64,000 nt of DNA from Opitutia bacterium (GTDB taxonomy: Bacteria > Verrucomicrobiota > Verrucomicrobiia > Opitutales > Opitutaceae). Below are positions 51,241 through 59,320 of the stretch, one piece after another; position 1 is the first letter of the stretch; each line of letters begins with the position of its first letter. The notes beneath the pieces were generated by a model. That model saw nothing but the letters and a program-made list of their open reading frames with translations, made no database searches and had not been told where the DNA came from. Where the stretch lies: the NCBI GenBank assembly GCA_016217545.1, contig JACRHT010000012.1, positions 744,001 through 808,000 of the forward strand, written 5' to 3'. Position numbers and translations under genes: made by a program.

Positions 51241-52095
51241 ATGATTCTCTTTCACGATTCATCCTGCGCTGGCTATGGCTCGCACATGCGGCCGGAACAG
51301 CCCGCGCGCATCACTCGCACCGTCCCGCATCTCCAAAACGCGCACCCCGACTGGGAGTGGCGGGTGCCGGGACAATTCGACGAAGCCGTCCTCCTGCGCG
51401 CCCACACCGCAGCGCTCCTGAAACGCATCGAGGAGCCGGGCGACATCGACGAGGACACGCCGCACTTTCCCGGCATCGCGCAACACGCCCGCCGTTCCGT
51501 CGCCGCCGCGCTGGACGCGACCGCCGCCGCGCTCGCCGGCCACCGCGCCTTCGCGCTGATGCGCCCGCCCGGCCACCACTGCACGCGCAATCAGGCGATG
51601 GGTTTCTGTTACCTCAACCAGATCGCCGTCGCCGCGCTCGAGGCGCAGGCCAATCGTGGCGTCCGCGTGGCGGTGTGGGACTTCGACGCGCATCACGGCA
51701 ACGGCACCGAGGACATCCTCGAGGGCAAACCCGGTGTCTTCTTCGCGTCGGTGCACCAAAGCCCCGGCTATCCCGGCACCGGCACGCGCTCGACGGTCAA
51801 CTGCCGCAACTTCCCCGTGAAGCCACACACGCCGCGCGAATTCCACCTCGGCGAACTCGCCCGCTCCTGGGAGGCCGTGCTGAGCTTCAAACCCGACCTC
51901 GTGCTCGTCTCGGCCGGCTTCGACGCGTTCGAAGGCGACCCGATCACCGAGATGACGCTCGCACTCGACGACTTTGCCGAGCTCGGCCGCTGGCTCCGCC
52001 AGAGCGGACTGCCCGCCGCCGCCGTGCTGGAGGGCGGTTACGCCGATCAACTTCCCCAACTCATCGACGCGTTCCTCACCGCCTGGGACCAGTGA
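51241..52095 (+). CDS. Histone-deacetylase-superfamily hydrolase
   Basis: The 284-residue arginase/deacetylase-fold enzyme belongs to the bacterial acetoin-utilization/acetylpolyamine amidohydrolase class. PPGHH, GFCYLNQIAVAA, WDFDAHHGNGTEDIL (zinc Asp/His) and VLVSAGFDAFEGDP are all present, as is EGGYADQ. It likely deacetylates a polyamine or small amide. It lies 44 bp after the GDPD gene and 12 bp before RNase D; three genes in one direction. Confidence 0.92.
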   Translation: MILFHDSSCAGYGSHMRPEQPARITRTVPHLQNAHPDWEWRVPGQFDEAVLLRAHTAALLKRIEEPGDIDEDTPHFPGIAQHARRSVAAALDATAAALAGHRAFALMRPPGHHCTRNQAMGFCYLNQIAVAALEAQANRGVRVAVWDFDAHHGNGTEDILEGKPGVFFASVHQSPGYPGTGTRSTVNCRNFPVKPHTPREFHLGELARSWEAVLSFKPDLVLVSAGFDAFEGDPITEMTLALDDFAELGRWLRQSGLPAAAVLEGGYADQLPQLIDAFLTAWDQ

Positions 52096-52107
52096 ACTTT
52101 TCGCCGC

Positions 52108-53220
52108 GTGCATACGATACCGCATTACCGACTCCTCGATAAAGCCGACCAACTTGAGCCGCTCTACGCCGCGCTCGATCGCGTCGACGAAATCGCCCTC
52201 GATACCGAGGCGGACAACCTCTTCCGCTACCGCACGAAGGTTTGCCTGCTCCAAATCCTCGCCGGCAGCGAGATCTACCTCGTCGACCTGCTCGCCGAGC
52301 TGCCGCTCGAGCCGCTTTGGCAGCGCCTCGCGACCAAGCACCTCGTGATGCACGGCAGCGACTACGACCTGCGCCTGTTGCGCGGGCTCTGCGACTTCCG
52401 GCCGCGCAGCCTGTTCGACACCATGTTCGCCGCGCAGCTGCTCAACATCCCGCGCTTCGGTCTCGCCGCGCTCCTCGAGCAGCACTTCGACGTGAAACTC
52501 GACAAGGACCACCAGAAGGCCAACTGGTCGCAGCGCCCGCTCGACCGCGACATGCTCGACTACGCCGCGATGGACGTGCACCTCCTGCCCGGCCTGCGCG
52601 ACAAACTCACCGAGCAGCTCGCCGCCCTCGGCCGCATCGAGTGGCAGAAACAGAAATGCCAGTGGCAAATCGATGTCGCCGGCGATGGTTTTGCCGGCCC
52701 GGATGAGAATTCCTGGCGCGTCGGCGGCTCCGAGAAACTCGGCGGCCGCGGCCTCGCCGTCCTTTACCAAGTCTGGCACTGGCGCGAACGCTGGGCCGAG
52801 AAGCTCGACACGCCTCCCTTCAAGGTCACCGGCAACGAAATGCTCATGCGCATCGCGCGCGCAGCCGACGACGGCGCGCCCGTCGCCAAGGCGCTCGAAG
52901 TCCACCTCGGCCGCCGCCACGACCGCCTCTTCCCGAGTCTCGCCGAGGCCGTGCGCCACGGTTTCGCGACCGATCCCCGCTCTCTCCCGCGCCGGGAGCG
53001 CCGCCGCGAGTTCGCTCCGCTGACGCCCGAGGAGCTCTCGCGACAGGACAAGATCAAGGCCGACCGCGACCGCCTCGCGCAGAGCCTCAATCTCGATCCC
53101 ACGATGATCGCCACGCGCTCGCAACTCGTGCAAGTCGCGCGGAGTCCCGCGACGATCGATGAGGTCCTCCTCCCGTGGCAGGCCCAGCTCCTCAAAGCCG
53201 AGCCCGCGTGGAAGAGCTGA
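52108..53220 (+). CDS. rnd: Ribonuclease D
   Basis: The 370-residue 3-prime exoribonuclease trims tRNA and other stable RNA ends. The DEDDy exonuclease residues appear as DTEAD (Asp32, Glu34), HGSDYDLRLL, and YAAMDVHLLPGL. HRDC-like helical regions follow, typical of RNase D. It starts at GTG. Only 12 bp separate it from the deacetylase gene, so they share a transcript. Confidence 0.93.
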   Translation: MHTIPHYRLLDKADQLEPLYAALDRVDEIALDTEADNLFRYRTKVCLLQILAGSEIYLVDLLAELPLEPLWQRLATKHLVMHGSDYDLRLLRGLCDFRPRSLFDTMFAAQLLNIPRFGLAALLEQHFDVKLDKDHQKANWSQRPLDRDMLDYAAMDVHLLPGLRDKLTEQLAALGRIEWQKQKCQWQIDVAGDGFAGPDENSWRVGGSEKLGGRGLAVLYQVWHWRERWAEKLDTPPFKVTGNEMLMRIARAADDGAPVAKALEVHLGRRHDRLFPSLAEAVRHGFATDPRSLPRRERRREFAPLTPEELSRQDKIKADRDRLAQSLNLDPTMIATRSQLVQVARSPATIDEVLLPWQAQLLKAEPAWKS

Positions 53221-53322
53221 GTTTACCATGCACCGCCGATTGCAGTCTCGCGCGGTAGCGCGGGTAGGGCGCGACCACTCGGCGCGCCGCGACCGTGAAG
53301 TCGGCGACGCTCGCCGCCGCCG

Positions 53323-55119
53323 ATGACCGATTCCGCCAACATTGCCCGCCACCTGCCGCTGATGGCGGCGCGCCAGCCGGATCATCCCGCCGTGAAAATT
53401 CCGCGCGGCCGCACGCGCGACGGTCGCATCGACTACCTCACGCTGTCGTTTCGCGAACTCGATGCCGAAGTCGACGCCTGGGTCGCGCACCTCGCGGCCA
53501 AGGGCGTGCGCCGTGGCGACCGCGTGCTCGTGATGGTGCGCCAAGGCCTGCCGCTCATCGCCGCGGCATTCGCGCTCTTCAAGCTCGGCGCTGTGCCCGT
53601 GATCATCGATCCAGGCATGGGCAAGGAGAGTTTTCTCGCCTGCGTCGCGCGCTCGCGTCCGCGCGTGCTGCTCGGCATCCCGCTCGGCCAGTTTTTCAGC
53701 TACATCCACCGCGCGGCATTTTCGTCCATCGAGGTGCGCGTCTGGGCCAGCGGCTCTTCGACCGCGCGCCGCACTTCCCGCGCGCAACCCTCGACGCTCA
53801 ACTCTCAACCCGCCCCGCTCGCGGCCACCGCTCCCAACGATCTCGCGGCCATCCTCTTCACCAGCGGTTCCACCGGCGCGCCGAAGGGCGTTTGCTACGA
53901 GCACGGCATGTTCGACGCGCAAGTGCGGCTCGTGCGCGACACCTACGGCATCCAGCCCGGCGAGGTCGACCTGCCGATGTTGCCGATCTTCGCGCTGTTC
54001 AACCCCGCGCTCGGCATGACGACCGTCGTGCCCGAGATCGATCCGTCGCGCCCCGCGACCGTCGACCCGGCGAAAATCATCCAGGCGATCCAGCAGGAGA
54101 AAGTGACGAACTCATTCGGTTCGCCGACCCTTTGGCGCAAAATCGCCGCGCACGCGAAAGCTGAGAACATCACGCTCCCGACGATGAAGCGCGTGCTCAT
54201 GGCCGGCGCGCCCGTGCCACCGGGACTTTTCGCGGACGTGCAATCGCTCCTCCCCAACGGCGCGGCCCACAGCCCCTACGGCGCCACCGAGTCGCTGCCG
54301 ATCGCGTCGATCTCCGCCGCTGAAGTGCTGGGCGAAACCAGCGTCGCTTCGCTCGCTGGCGAGGGCACGTGCGTCGGCCGCCCGGTGTGCGAGATCGAGG
54401 TGAAGATCATCGCCCTCACCGACGCCCCGCTCGCGACCCTCGCCGATGCCCGCGAGCTGCCGCCCGGCGAGATCGGCGAAATCATCGTGCGCGGCCCGGT
54501 CGTCACGAAACTCTACGACGCGCTCCCGGAAGCCACCGCCGCAGCCAAAATCGCCGCGGCAAGTTCCGAAGTTTCAAGTCTCAAGTCTCAAGAAGGAGAT
54601 CCCGGCGAGGCTCTTGTCACTTGTTCCTCGTCACTTCCCACTTCCGGCGCGCTGCGCGCGCCGGTCTGGCACCGGATGGGTGACGCCGGTTACCTCGACG
54701 CCAAGGGTCGCCTCTGGTTCGTCGGCCGCAAAGCCGAGCGCGTCGAGATGCGCGACGGCACGCTGTTCCCCGATCAGGTCGAGCCGATCTTCAATCAACA
54801 TCCCGACGTTCGTCGCACCGCGCTCATCGGTCTCGGCGAGCGCGGCGCACAGCGCCCCGCCATCGTGGCCGAACCGGTTTCACGCGAAGTCGTCGCCACG
54901 CCGTCGCTGCGCCGGAAACTGGTGCGCGAATTGCGTGCGCTCGCGGTGGGGCGGCCGCACACCGACCGCATCCGGCTCGCGTTCCTGCATCCGAGTTTTC
55001 CCGTCGATGTGCGCCACAACGCCAAGATCCACCGACTCGCGCTCACCAAGTGGGCGGAGCACACGACAGGCTACGAACTCGACAAACGCGACGTGCCGAT
55101 CGAGTCGCTGAAGCGATGA
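53323..55119 (+). CDS. oleC: OleC-type AMP-dependent ligase (beta-lactone synthetase)
   Basis: The 598-residue adenylate-forming enzyme is assigned to olefin biosynthesis because of its partner oleD and overall likeness. OleC converts 2-alkyl-3-hydroxy acids to beta-lactones, which are decarboxylated to long-chain olefins. The P-loop ILFTSGSTGAPKG, YGATES, GDAGYLD and the C-terminal Lys region NAKIHR are present. Two stretches are unusual low-complexity insertions: residues about 150-165 (RRTSRAQPSTLNSQPAP) and about 415-445 (SSEVSSLKSQEGDPG...CSSSLPTSG). Both are encoded by heptamer-tandem DNA. No oleA or oleB is in the window. Confidence 0.85.
   Translation: MTDSANIARHLPLMAARQPDHPAVKIPRGRTRDGRIDYLTLSFRELDAEVDAWVAHLAAKGVRRGDRVLVMVRQGLPLIAAAFALFKLGAVPVIIDPGMGKESFLACVARSRPRVLLGIPLGQFFSYIHRAAFSSIEVRVWASGSSTARRTSRAQPSTLNSQPAPLAATAPNDLAAILFTSGSTGAPKGVCYEHGMFDAQVRLVRDTYGIQPGEVDLPMLPIFALFNPALGMTTVVPEIDPSRPATVDPAKIIQAIQQEKVTNSFGSPTLWRKIAAHAKAENITLPTMKRVLMAGAPVPPGLFADVQSLLPNGAAHSPYGATESLPIASISAAEVLGETSVASLAGEGTCVGRPVCEIEVKIIALTDAPLATLADARELPPGEIGEIIVRGPVVTKLYDALPEATAAAKIAAASSEVSSLKSQEGDPGEALVTCSSSLPTSGALRAPVWHRMGDAGYLDAKGRLWFVGRKAERVEMRDGTLFPDQVEPIFNQHPDVRRTALIGLGERGAQRPAIVAEPVSREVVATPSLRRKLVRELRALAVGRPHTDRIRLAFLHPSFPVDVRHNAKIHRLALTKWAEHTTGYELDKRDVPIESLKR
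53785..53811. repeat. Heptamer tandem inside oleC, first tract
   Basis: Four consecutive 7-nt units (CAACCCT, CGACGCT, CAACTCT, CAACCC) are translated in frame as part of the PSTLNSQP insertion in OleC. Confidence 0.75.
54561..54647. repeat. Heptamer tandem inside oleC, second tract
   Basis: The left block has 7-nt units AAGTTTC, AAGTCTC, AAGTCTC; the right block has CTTGTCA, CTTGTTC, CTCGTCA, CTTCCCA, CTTCCGG. The two face each other in imperfect inverted orientation about 20 bp apart. The whole is translated in frame as the Ser-rich insertion near residue 425. Confidence 0.78.
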
Positions 55120-56237
55120 AGGATGCGGTCTTCATCACCGGCGCGAGCGGCTTCATCGGCGGCAAGATCGCCGAGCGCCTCCTCGCCGCCGGACGCGAAG
55201 TGCGCGTGCTAGCGCGCCGCCCGTTGCCCGAGCTCGAAAAGCTCGGCGCACGCATCGTGCCCGGCGATCTCGACGACACCGCCGCGCTCGCACGCGGCAT
55301 GGAGGGCGCCGGCACGGTCTTCCACGTCGCCGGACGCGTCGGCGTGTGGGGGCCGGAGCAGGAATTTCTCCGCGTCAATGTCGAGGGCACGCGCCACGTG
55401 ATCGCCGCCTGCCGTGCCGCGCGCGTGCCGCGGCTCGTCTACACGAGTTCGCCGAGCGTCGTGTTCAACGGCGGCGACCTTGCCGGCGTCGACGAAGCCG
55501 CGCCGCTCTGCACGCAAGCGCCCTGCGCCTATCCCACGAGCAAGGCCGCCGCCGAGCGTCTCGTCACCGCCGCCAACGACGCCACGCTCGCAACCGTTTC
55601 GCTCCGCCCTCATCTCGTTTGGGGGCCGGGCGACAAGAACATCATCCCGCGCGTGCTGAAACTCGCGCGCTCCGGTCGCCTGAAAATCATCGGCGCCGGC
55701 CGCAATCTCGTCGACTGCACCCACATCATCAACGTCGTCGACGCCCACCTCCTCGCCGAGCGCTCCCTCTCCCAGTCGGCCTCCGCCCCCCAGCCGAGTA
55801 ACCCAATAGGTTACCCGATGACGACTCCCTCGAGTGAAAACGGGGGGCGCACGTCCGACAACGGTAACCTATTAGGTTACTCAGGAGCAACGGCGGGCGA
55901 CCCACGCGGGCGGGCCTATTTCATCACCAACGGCGAGCCGGTGGTGCTGTGGGATTGGATCAACGAGCTGCTGCGCGGTTTCGGTGAACCACCGGCGACG
56001 AAGCACATCTCGCTCGCGACGGCATATCGCGCGGCCGGCGTGCTGGAGTTTCTGTGGCGCGTGCTGCCGCTGAAAGGCGAGCCGCCCACGACGCGTTTCG
56101 TGGTGAAGGAGCTGGCGACCGACCACTGGTTCAAGATCGACGCCGCCCGCCGCGACCTCGGCTACGCACCGCGCGTCTCGATGGCTGCCGGCACGGCGGA
56201 ACTGGTCGCGCACTACCGCGCCGGGAATCAGTTTTAG
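55116..56237 (+). CDS. oleD: OleD-type NAD(P)H-dependent 2-alkyl-3-oxoacid reductase
   Basis: The 373-residue extended SDR has FITGASGFIGGKIAERL at the N-terminus and the catalytic YPTSKAAAE. It is similar to the 3-beta-HSD/OleD family that reduces the 2-alkyl-3-ketoacid made by OleA. The start overlaps the oleC stop (ATGA), fixing the operon. Residues about 228-256 (SNPIGY...GNLLGYS) are encoded by an 87-bp palindromic element inserted in frame between VVDAHLLAERS and RAYFITNGEP. Its end overlaps the convergent TrmH-family gene. Confidence 0.87.
   Translation: MKDAVFITGASGFIGGKIAERLLAAGREVRVLARRPLPELEKLGARIVPGDLDDTAALARGMEGAGTVFHVAGRVGVWGPEQEFLRVNVEGTRHVIAACRAARVPRLVYTSSPSVVFNGGDLAGVDEAAPLCTQAPCAYPTSKAAAERLVTAANDATLATVSLRPHLVWGPGDKNIIPRVLKLARSGRLKIIGAGRNLVDCTHIINVVDAHLLAERSLSQSASAPQPSNPIGYPMTTPSSENGGRTSDNGNLLGYSGATAGDPRGRAYFITNGEPVVLWDWINELLRGFGEPPATKHISLATAYRAAGVLEFLWRVLPLKGEPPTTRFVVKELATDHWFKIDAARRDLGYAPRVSMAAGTAELVAHYRAGNQF
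55796..55882. repeat. 87-bp in-frame palindromic element in oleD
   Basis: The left arm GAGTAACCCAATAGGTTAC is matched by a right arm complementary except for one base (GTAACCTATTAGGTTACTC). Each arm also forms its own GTAACC/GGTTAC hairpin. The length is 87 bp, 29 codons, encoding SNPIGY...GNLLGYS without a stop. The arms are markedly AT-richer than the gene around them. Confidence 0.93.
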
Positions 56238-57088
56238 CCGTTCCGCTGCCGCACCGCTTCGAAGAGCGTGATGATCGTCGCCATGGCGACGTTGAGCGAG
56301 TCGGCCTGGCCGGCCATCGGGATGCGCACGAGCACGTCGCTGTTCTTCATCCAGAAATCACTCAGGCCATACTGCTCGCTGCCCATCACCACCGCGAGCG
56401 GCCCGCACAGATCGGTCTTCGTGTAAATGTTGTCCGTATGCGGCGTCGTCGCCGCCGTGCGAATGCCCTTCGCCTTCAGCCACGCGTGCACGGTCGGCGA
56501 GTCGGCGACGACCACGGGGACGGAAAACAGCACGCCGGTGGAGGCGCGCACGACGTTCGGGTTGAAGAGGTCGGTCACTGCGTCGCACAGGATGAGTGCG
56601 TCGCAACCTGCGGCGTCCGCGCTGCGCAGGATCGTGCCGAGGTTGCCGGGCTTCTCGATGGACTCGCAGACGAGCAGGAACGGCGCTTTCCCTGTAGCCG
56701 GGGTCGCTGACCCCGGACCGGCCTCACCGAGGTCGGCTACAAGCAGGTCGTCGAGCGAGCGTTTCCACTGCGGCGCCACGGCGAGCAAGCCGTCCGGCCG
56801 CTCGCGATAGGCGCACTTGGCAAAGGCGTCCTTCGACAGCTCGAACAGCTGCGCGCCACTCGCGCGCGCCTGCTCGATGAGCGCGGGCTCGTTTTCGCCG
56901 AGGAACCAGTCGGGGGAGAAATAGAGTTCCCGCAGTTTGACGCCCTTCTCGAGCGCCCGGCGCACCTCGCGGTAGCCTTCGACAAGGAAAAGCCCCAACT
57001 CGTCGCGCTCCCGCCGCTCGCGCAGCCGCACGAGCTGTTTCACGCGCGGATTCTGAAGGCTGGTGATTTTTTCGACGAAGGGACCCAC
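56234..57088 (-). CDS. TrmH/SpoU-family RNA methyltransferase
   Basis: The 284-residue SPOUT enzyme methylates ribose 2-OH of rRNA or tRNA. The three motifs are visible: KPGNLGTILRSADAAGCDAL, VVMGSEQYGLSDFW and IPMAGQADSLNVAMATI. The N-terminal L30-like substrate-binding domain is present. Between it and the catalytic domain, the residues [17 protein letters not shown] are encoded by an in-frame REPIN-type insertion. It starts at GTG within a short-unit repeat, and its stop overlaps that of oleD in convergent orientation. Confidence 0.9.
   Translation of the reverse strand: MGPFVEKITSLQNPRVKQLVRLRERRERDELGLFLVEGYREVRRALEKGVKLRELYFSPDWFLGENEPALIEQARASGAQLFELSKDAFAKCAYRERPDGLLAVAPQWKRSLDDLLVADLGEAGPGSATPATGKAPFLLVCESIEKPGNLGTILRSADAAGCDALILCDAVTDLFNPNVVRASTGVLFSVPVVVADSPTVHAWLKAKGIRTAATTPHTDNIYTKTDLCGPLAVVMGSEQYGLSDFWMKNSDVLVRIPMAGQADSLNVAMATIITLFEAVRQRNG
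56693..56741. repeat. In-frame REPIN-like class B element inside the TrmH-family gene
   Basis: The 49-bp element TGTAGCCGGGGTCGCTGACC...TCGGCTACA shares its ends with the class B elements at 31270-31353 and 35005-35086. The spacer is nearly absent, so it is a compact doublet. It is translated (in the minus-strand frame) as [17 protein letters not shown]. Confidence 0.85.
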
Positions 57089-57170
57089 GCACCCACGGAA
57101 GACACGGATGCGAGCCCCAGCAATTTCCTTTTACCGGCCCCTTCCGTGTGTTCTGTGTGTGCCGTGGGCC
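57081..57170. repeat. Short-unit inverted repeat between divergent methyltransferase genes
   Basis: The left block reads GGACCCACGCACCCACGGAA, and the right block has a 9-nt period (TTCCGTGTG, TTCTGTGTG, TGCCGTGGG). They pair imperfectly. The element spans the entire gap between the two divergent RNA methyltransferase genes and provides both GTG start codons. Confidence 0.65.
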
Positions 57171-58537
57171 GAAACAAGAAATTCAACGACCATCCCTTCC
57201 CGTATCGCACCGAGCTCGAACTGGAGATCTCCACGCTGACCAACCTCGGCGTCGGGCTCGGCCGCGTCGATATCGAGGGCGGCCGCTGGGTCGTGATGGT
57301 GCCGTTCACGCTGCCGGGCGAACGCGTGAAGGCTCGCGTTTACCGCAACCACAAGAATTTTTCCGAAGCCGATATGCTCGAGGTGCTCACGCCGTCGCCG
57401 CATCGCATCGCACCCACGTGTCCGCTCTTCGGTCGCTGCGGCGGCTGCCAATACCAGCACCTCACCTACGCCGAGCAACTCGCCTGGAAACGCCGCCAAG
57501 TCGAGGAGCTGCTCCGCCACATGGCCGACGTCGAGTTCCCCGTCGCGCCCACCGTGCCCTCGCCCTGCGAATACGGTTACCGCTCGAAGATCACGCCGCA
57601 CTTCCATGTCGGTCGCCCCGACGACCCGCGCACGCCGCCCGCGGCCGAGACTCCCATCGGTTTCCTGAAACAAGGCACGCGATTCGAACTCGTGGACGTG
57701 CCGGCGTGTCCGATCGCCACGCCCGAGATCAACGCCAAGCTCCCCGAAGTCCGCGCGCGCACGCGCCAGCGGCTCGCGGCGGGCGAGTTCAAGCGCGACG
57801 CCACGCTCCTCCTCCGCCACGCGCAGGAAGGCGTCATCACGGACTACGACGCCGTGATCCACGAGGTGATCGCCCCCGCGGCGAGTAACCCAATAGGTTA
57901 CGCGAATCGGGAGGCTCCGAGTGGGGATGGTGCGAGCGCGAACGAGGGCGGTAACCTATTGGGTTACTCGGCGGCGGGCGGCGGGGCGCCGTTGCGCCTG
58001 CACTTCCTGGCGCGGGATTTCTTTCAGAACAATCCGTTCATCCTGCCGGCGTTCACCGGCTACGTGCGCGAGCAGGCGAAGGCCAGCGGCGCGCGCTTCC
58101 TCGTCGACGCCTACTGCGGCAGCGGACTCTTCGCGCTGAGCTGCGCGCCGGCGTTCGAGCGCGTGGCAGGTGTGGAGGTGAGCGAAACCTCGGTGAAGTT
58201 CGCGCGCGAAAACGCCGCCGCCAACGGCATCGCCAACGCGGCCTTCTCCGCGGGCGACGCCGCGACGATCTTCGCCGGACTCGACGCGTCGTTCGTGCCC
58301 GCCGACACCGCGGTGGTGATCGATCCGCCGCGCAAGGGCTGCGACGAGTCGTTCCTCGCTCAGGTATTCACGTTCGGTCCGCGCGCGGTGGTCTATGTCT
58401 CGTGCGATCCGGCGACGCAGATGCGCGATCTGAAGAGTTTCCTCGCCGCCGGCTACGAGCTGACGGCGGTGCAGCCCTTCGATCTGTTTCCGCAGACGCG
58501 CCACCTCGAGTGCGTGATCACGCTGCGCAAGAAGTGA
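57146..58537 (+). CDS. TrmA/RlmD-family uracil-5 RNA methyltransferase
   Basis: The 463-residue SAM-dependent methyltransferase has a TRAM-like N-terminal domain (TLTNLGVGLGRVDIEGGRWV), a 4Fe-4S cluster motif (CPLFGRCGGC, CX5CX2C, plus VPACPIA), SAM motif VDAYCGSGLFALSC, IDPPRKGCDE and the catalytic Cys in YVSCDPATQMRDL. It should make m5U in rRNA or tRNA. A 29-residue insertion (SNPIGY...GNLLGYS) sits between the central domain and LRLHFLARDFFQNNPF. In-frame GTG codons at 57146, 57155 and 57164 are all possible starts; all lie in repeat DNA. Confidence 0.93.
   Translation: MCSVCAVGRNKKFNDHPFPYRTELELEISTLTNLGVGLGRVDIEGGRWVVMVPFTLPGERVKARVYRNHKNFSEADMLEVLTPSPHRIAPTCPLFGRCGGCQYQHLTYAEQLAWKRRQVEELLRHMADVEFPVAPTVPSPCEYGYRSKITPHFHVGRPDDPRTPPAAETPIGFLKQGTRFELVDVPACPIATPEINAKLPEVRARTRQRLAAGEFKRDATLLLRHAQEGVITDYDAVIHEVIAPAASNPIGYANREAPSGDGASANEGGNLLGYSAAGGGAPLRLHFLARDFFQNNPFILPAFTGYVREQAKASGARFLVDAYCGSGLFALSCAPAFERVAGVEVSETSVKFARENAAANGIANAAFSAGDAATIFAGLDASFVPADTAVVIDPPRKGCDESFLAQVFTFGPRAVVYVSCDPATQMRDLKSFLAAGYELTAVQPFDLFPQTRHLECVITLRKK
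57883..57969. repeat. 87-bp in-frame palindromic element in the TrmA-family gene
   Basis: The arms GAGTAACCCAATAGGTTAC and GTAACCTATTGGGTTACTC pair perfectly over 19 bp and each can also form its own hairpin. The element is 87 bp, exactly as in oleD, in the same reading frame relative to the arms. The inner 48 bp differ, so this is a family with variable core. Confidence 0.95.
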
Positions 58538-58689
58538 GCAGGTTGCGTGCGCGCAACCGATGCGGAGCGCGCGGCTCCCCGCCGTGGCACGGTTCTCTTG
58601 CGCAGCTCGCTGCCCTATGGCGGCGCCGCGCACTCAACAACGCACCTATGCGCTAACGCCCCGATCCCCGCGTGATCGTCGGCCGATAA

Positions 58690-58719
58690 AGTAAAAGGCG
58701 CCGGCCAACGCCGACGCCT
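58690..58719 (-). terminator. Intrinsic terminator after the lipoprotein gene
   Basis: On the minus strand AGGCGTCGGC / GCCGGCGCCT (one mismatch, GTTG loop) is followed by TTTTACTTT. It serves the leftward lipoprotein gene. The rest of the 207-bp gap to the TrmA-family gene holds nothing I can assign. Confidence 0.75.
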
Positions 58720-58744
58720 GAATTTTGCGCGCGGGGCTGAGCGC

Positions 58745-59320
58745 TCAGTTCTTGTTCTCGTTCACCCAGTCGATGAAGGCGTTGTAGAGCGGGTAGAACA
58801 CGGTGTCGTCGTTCACGCCCTTCCACATGAAGTCCATCTTCACCTCGGCGACGAACACCTCGGCGGCGGTATCCGCCCGGATCACTTTCAGCTGGGCGTA
58901 GCTGGTGCGTCCCTCCTCACGCACTTGCGGGCGCAGAACGAGGAAGGGCTGGTAGTTGTCGGCGATTTTCTTCCACGAGAGGAGATTCGTGACGTCGCTC
59001 ACGATCTCGCTTTTGCCCTCCTTGATGAGCAACTGCTCCATGTCCTCGCGGTTCACGACCTTCTCGAAATAGCCGAACTTTACCGTCTGGTCCTTGAAGA
59101 ACTTTCCACCGAGCGCGAGGATCAGCCGCCGGTAGTTCTGCACCGGCACCTTCTCCTTCTTCACCACCGTGGCCTTGATCGAGCCGTAGACCGACTCGGT
59201 CTTGATCCGGCCGGTGGTGGGATCGATTTCTTTGGCTTCCCCGAATGTGGAGCAGCCGCTGATGAGCAGCGAAAGCGCGCTGCCAAGGACGATGAGCAGA
59301 CAGGAACGACGAATGAGCAT
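58745..59320 (-). CDS. Lipoprotein, unknown
   Basis: The 191-residue protein has a lipoprotein signal peptide (lipobox LISGC, Cys23). The mature part is mixed alpha/beta (YGSIKATVVKKEKVPVQNYRR, FGYFEKVVNREDMEQLLIKEG, then LKVIRADTAAEVFVAEVKMDF), ending in a Trp/Asn-rich helix. No catalytic motif is seen. It is probably attached to the periplasmic face. The longer frame to 59950 is antisense to the next gene. It is divergent from a second lipoprotein gene. Confidence 0.75.
   Translation of the reverse strand: MLIRRSCLLIVLGSALSLLISGCSTFGEAKEIDPTTGRIKTESVYGSIKATVVKKEKVPVQNYRRLILALGGKFFKDQTVKFGYFEKVVNREDMEQLLIKEGKSEIVSDVTNLLSWKKIADNYQPFLVLRPQVREEGRTSYAQLKVIRADTAAEVFVAEVKMDFMWKGVNDDTVFYPLYNAFIDWVNENKN

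Noticed and set aside
53248-53291. Possible solo REP between rnd and oleC (CGCGCGGTAGCGCGGGTAGG)
   Set aside because: Shares only a short CTCGCGCGGTAG stretch with 35530 and lacks a clear inverted partner or hairpin.
51259-53922. 887-residue minus-strand frame
   Set aside because: Longest open frame in the window but entirely antisense to deacetylase, RNase D and oleC genes, all with conserved motifs.
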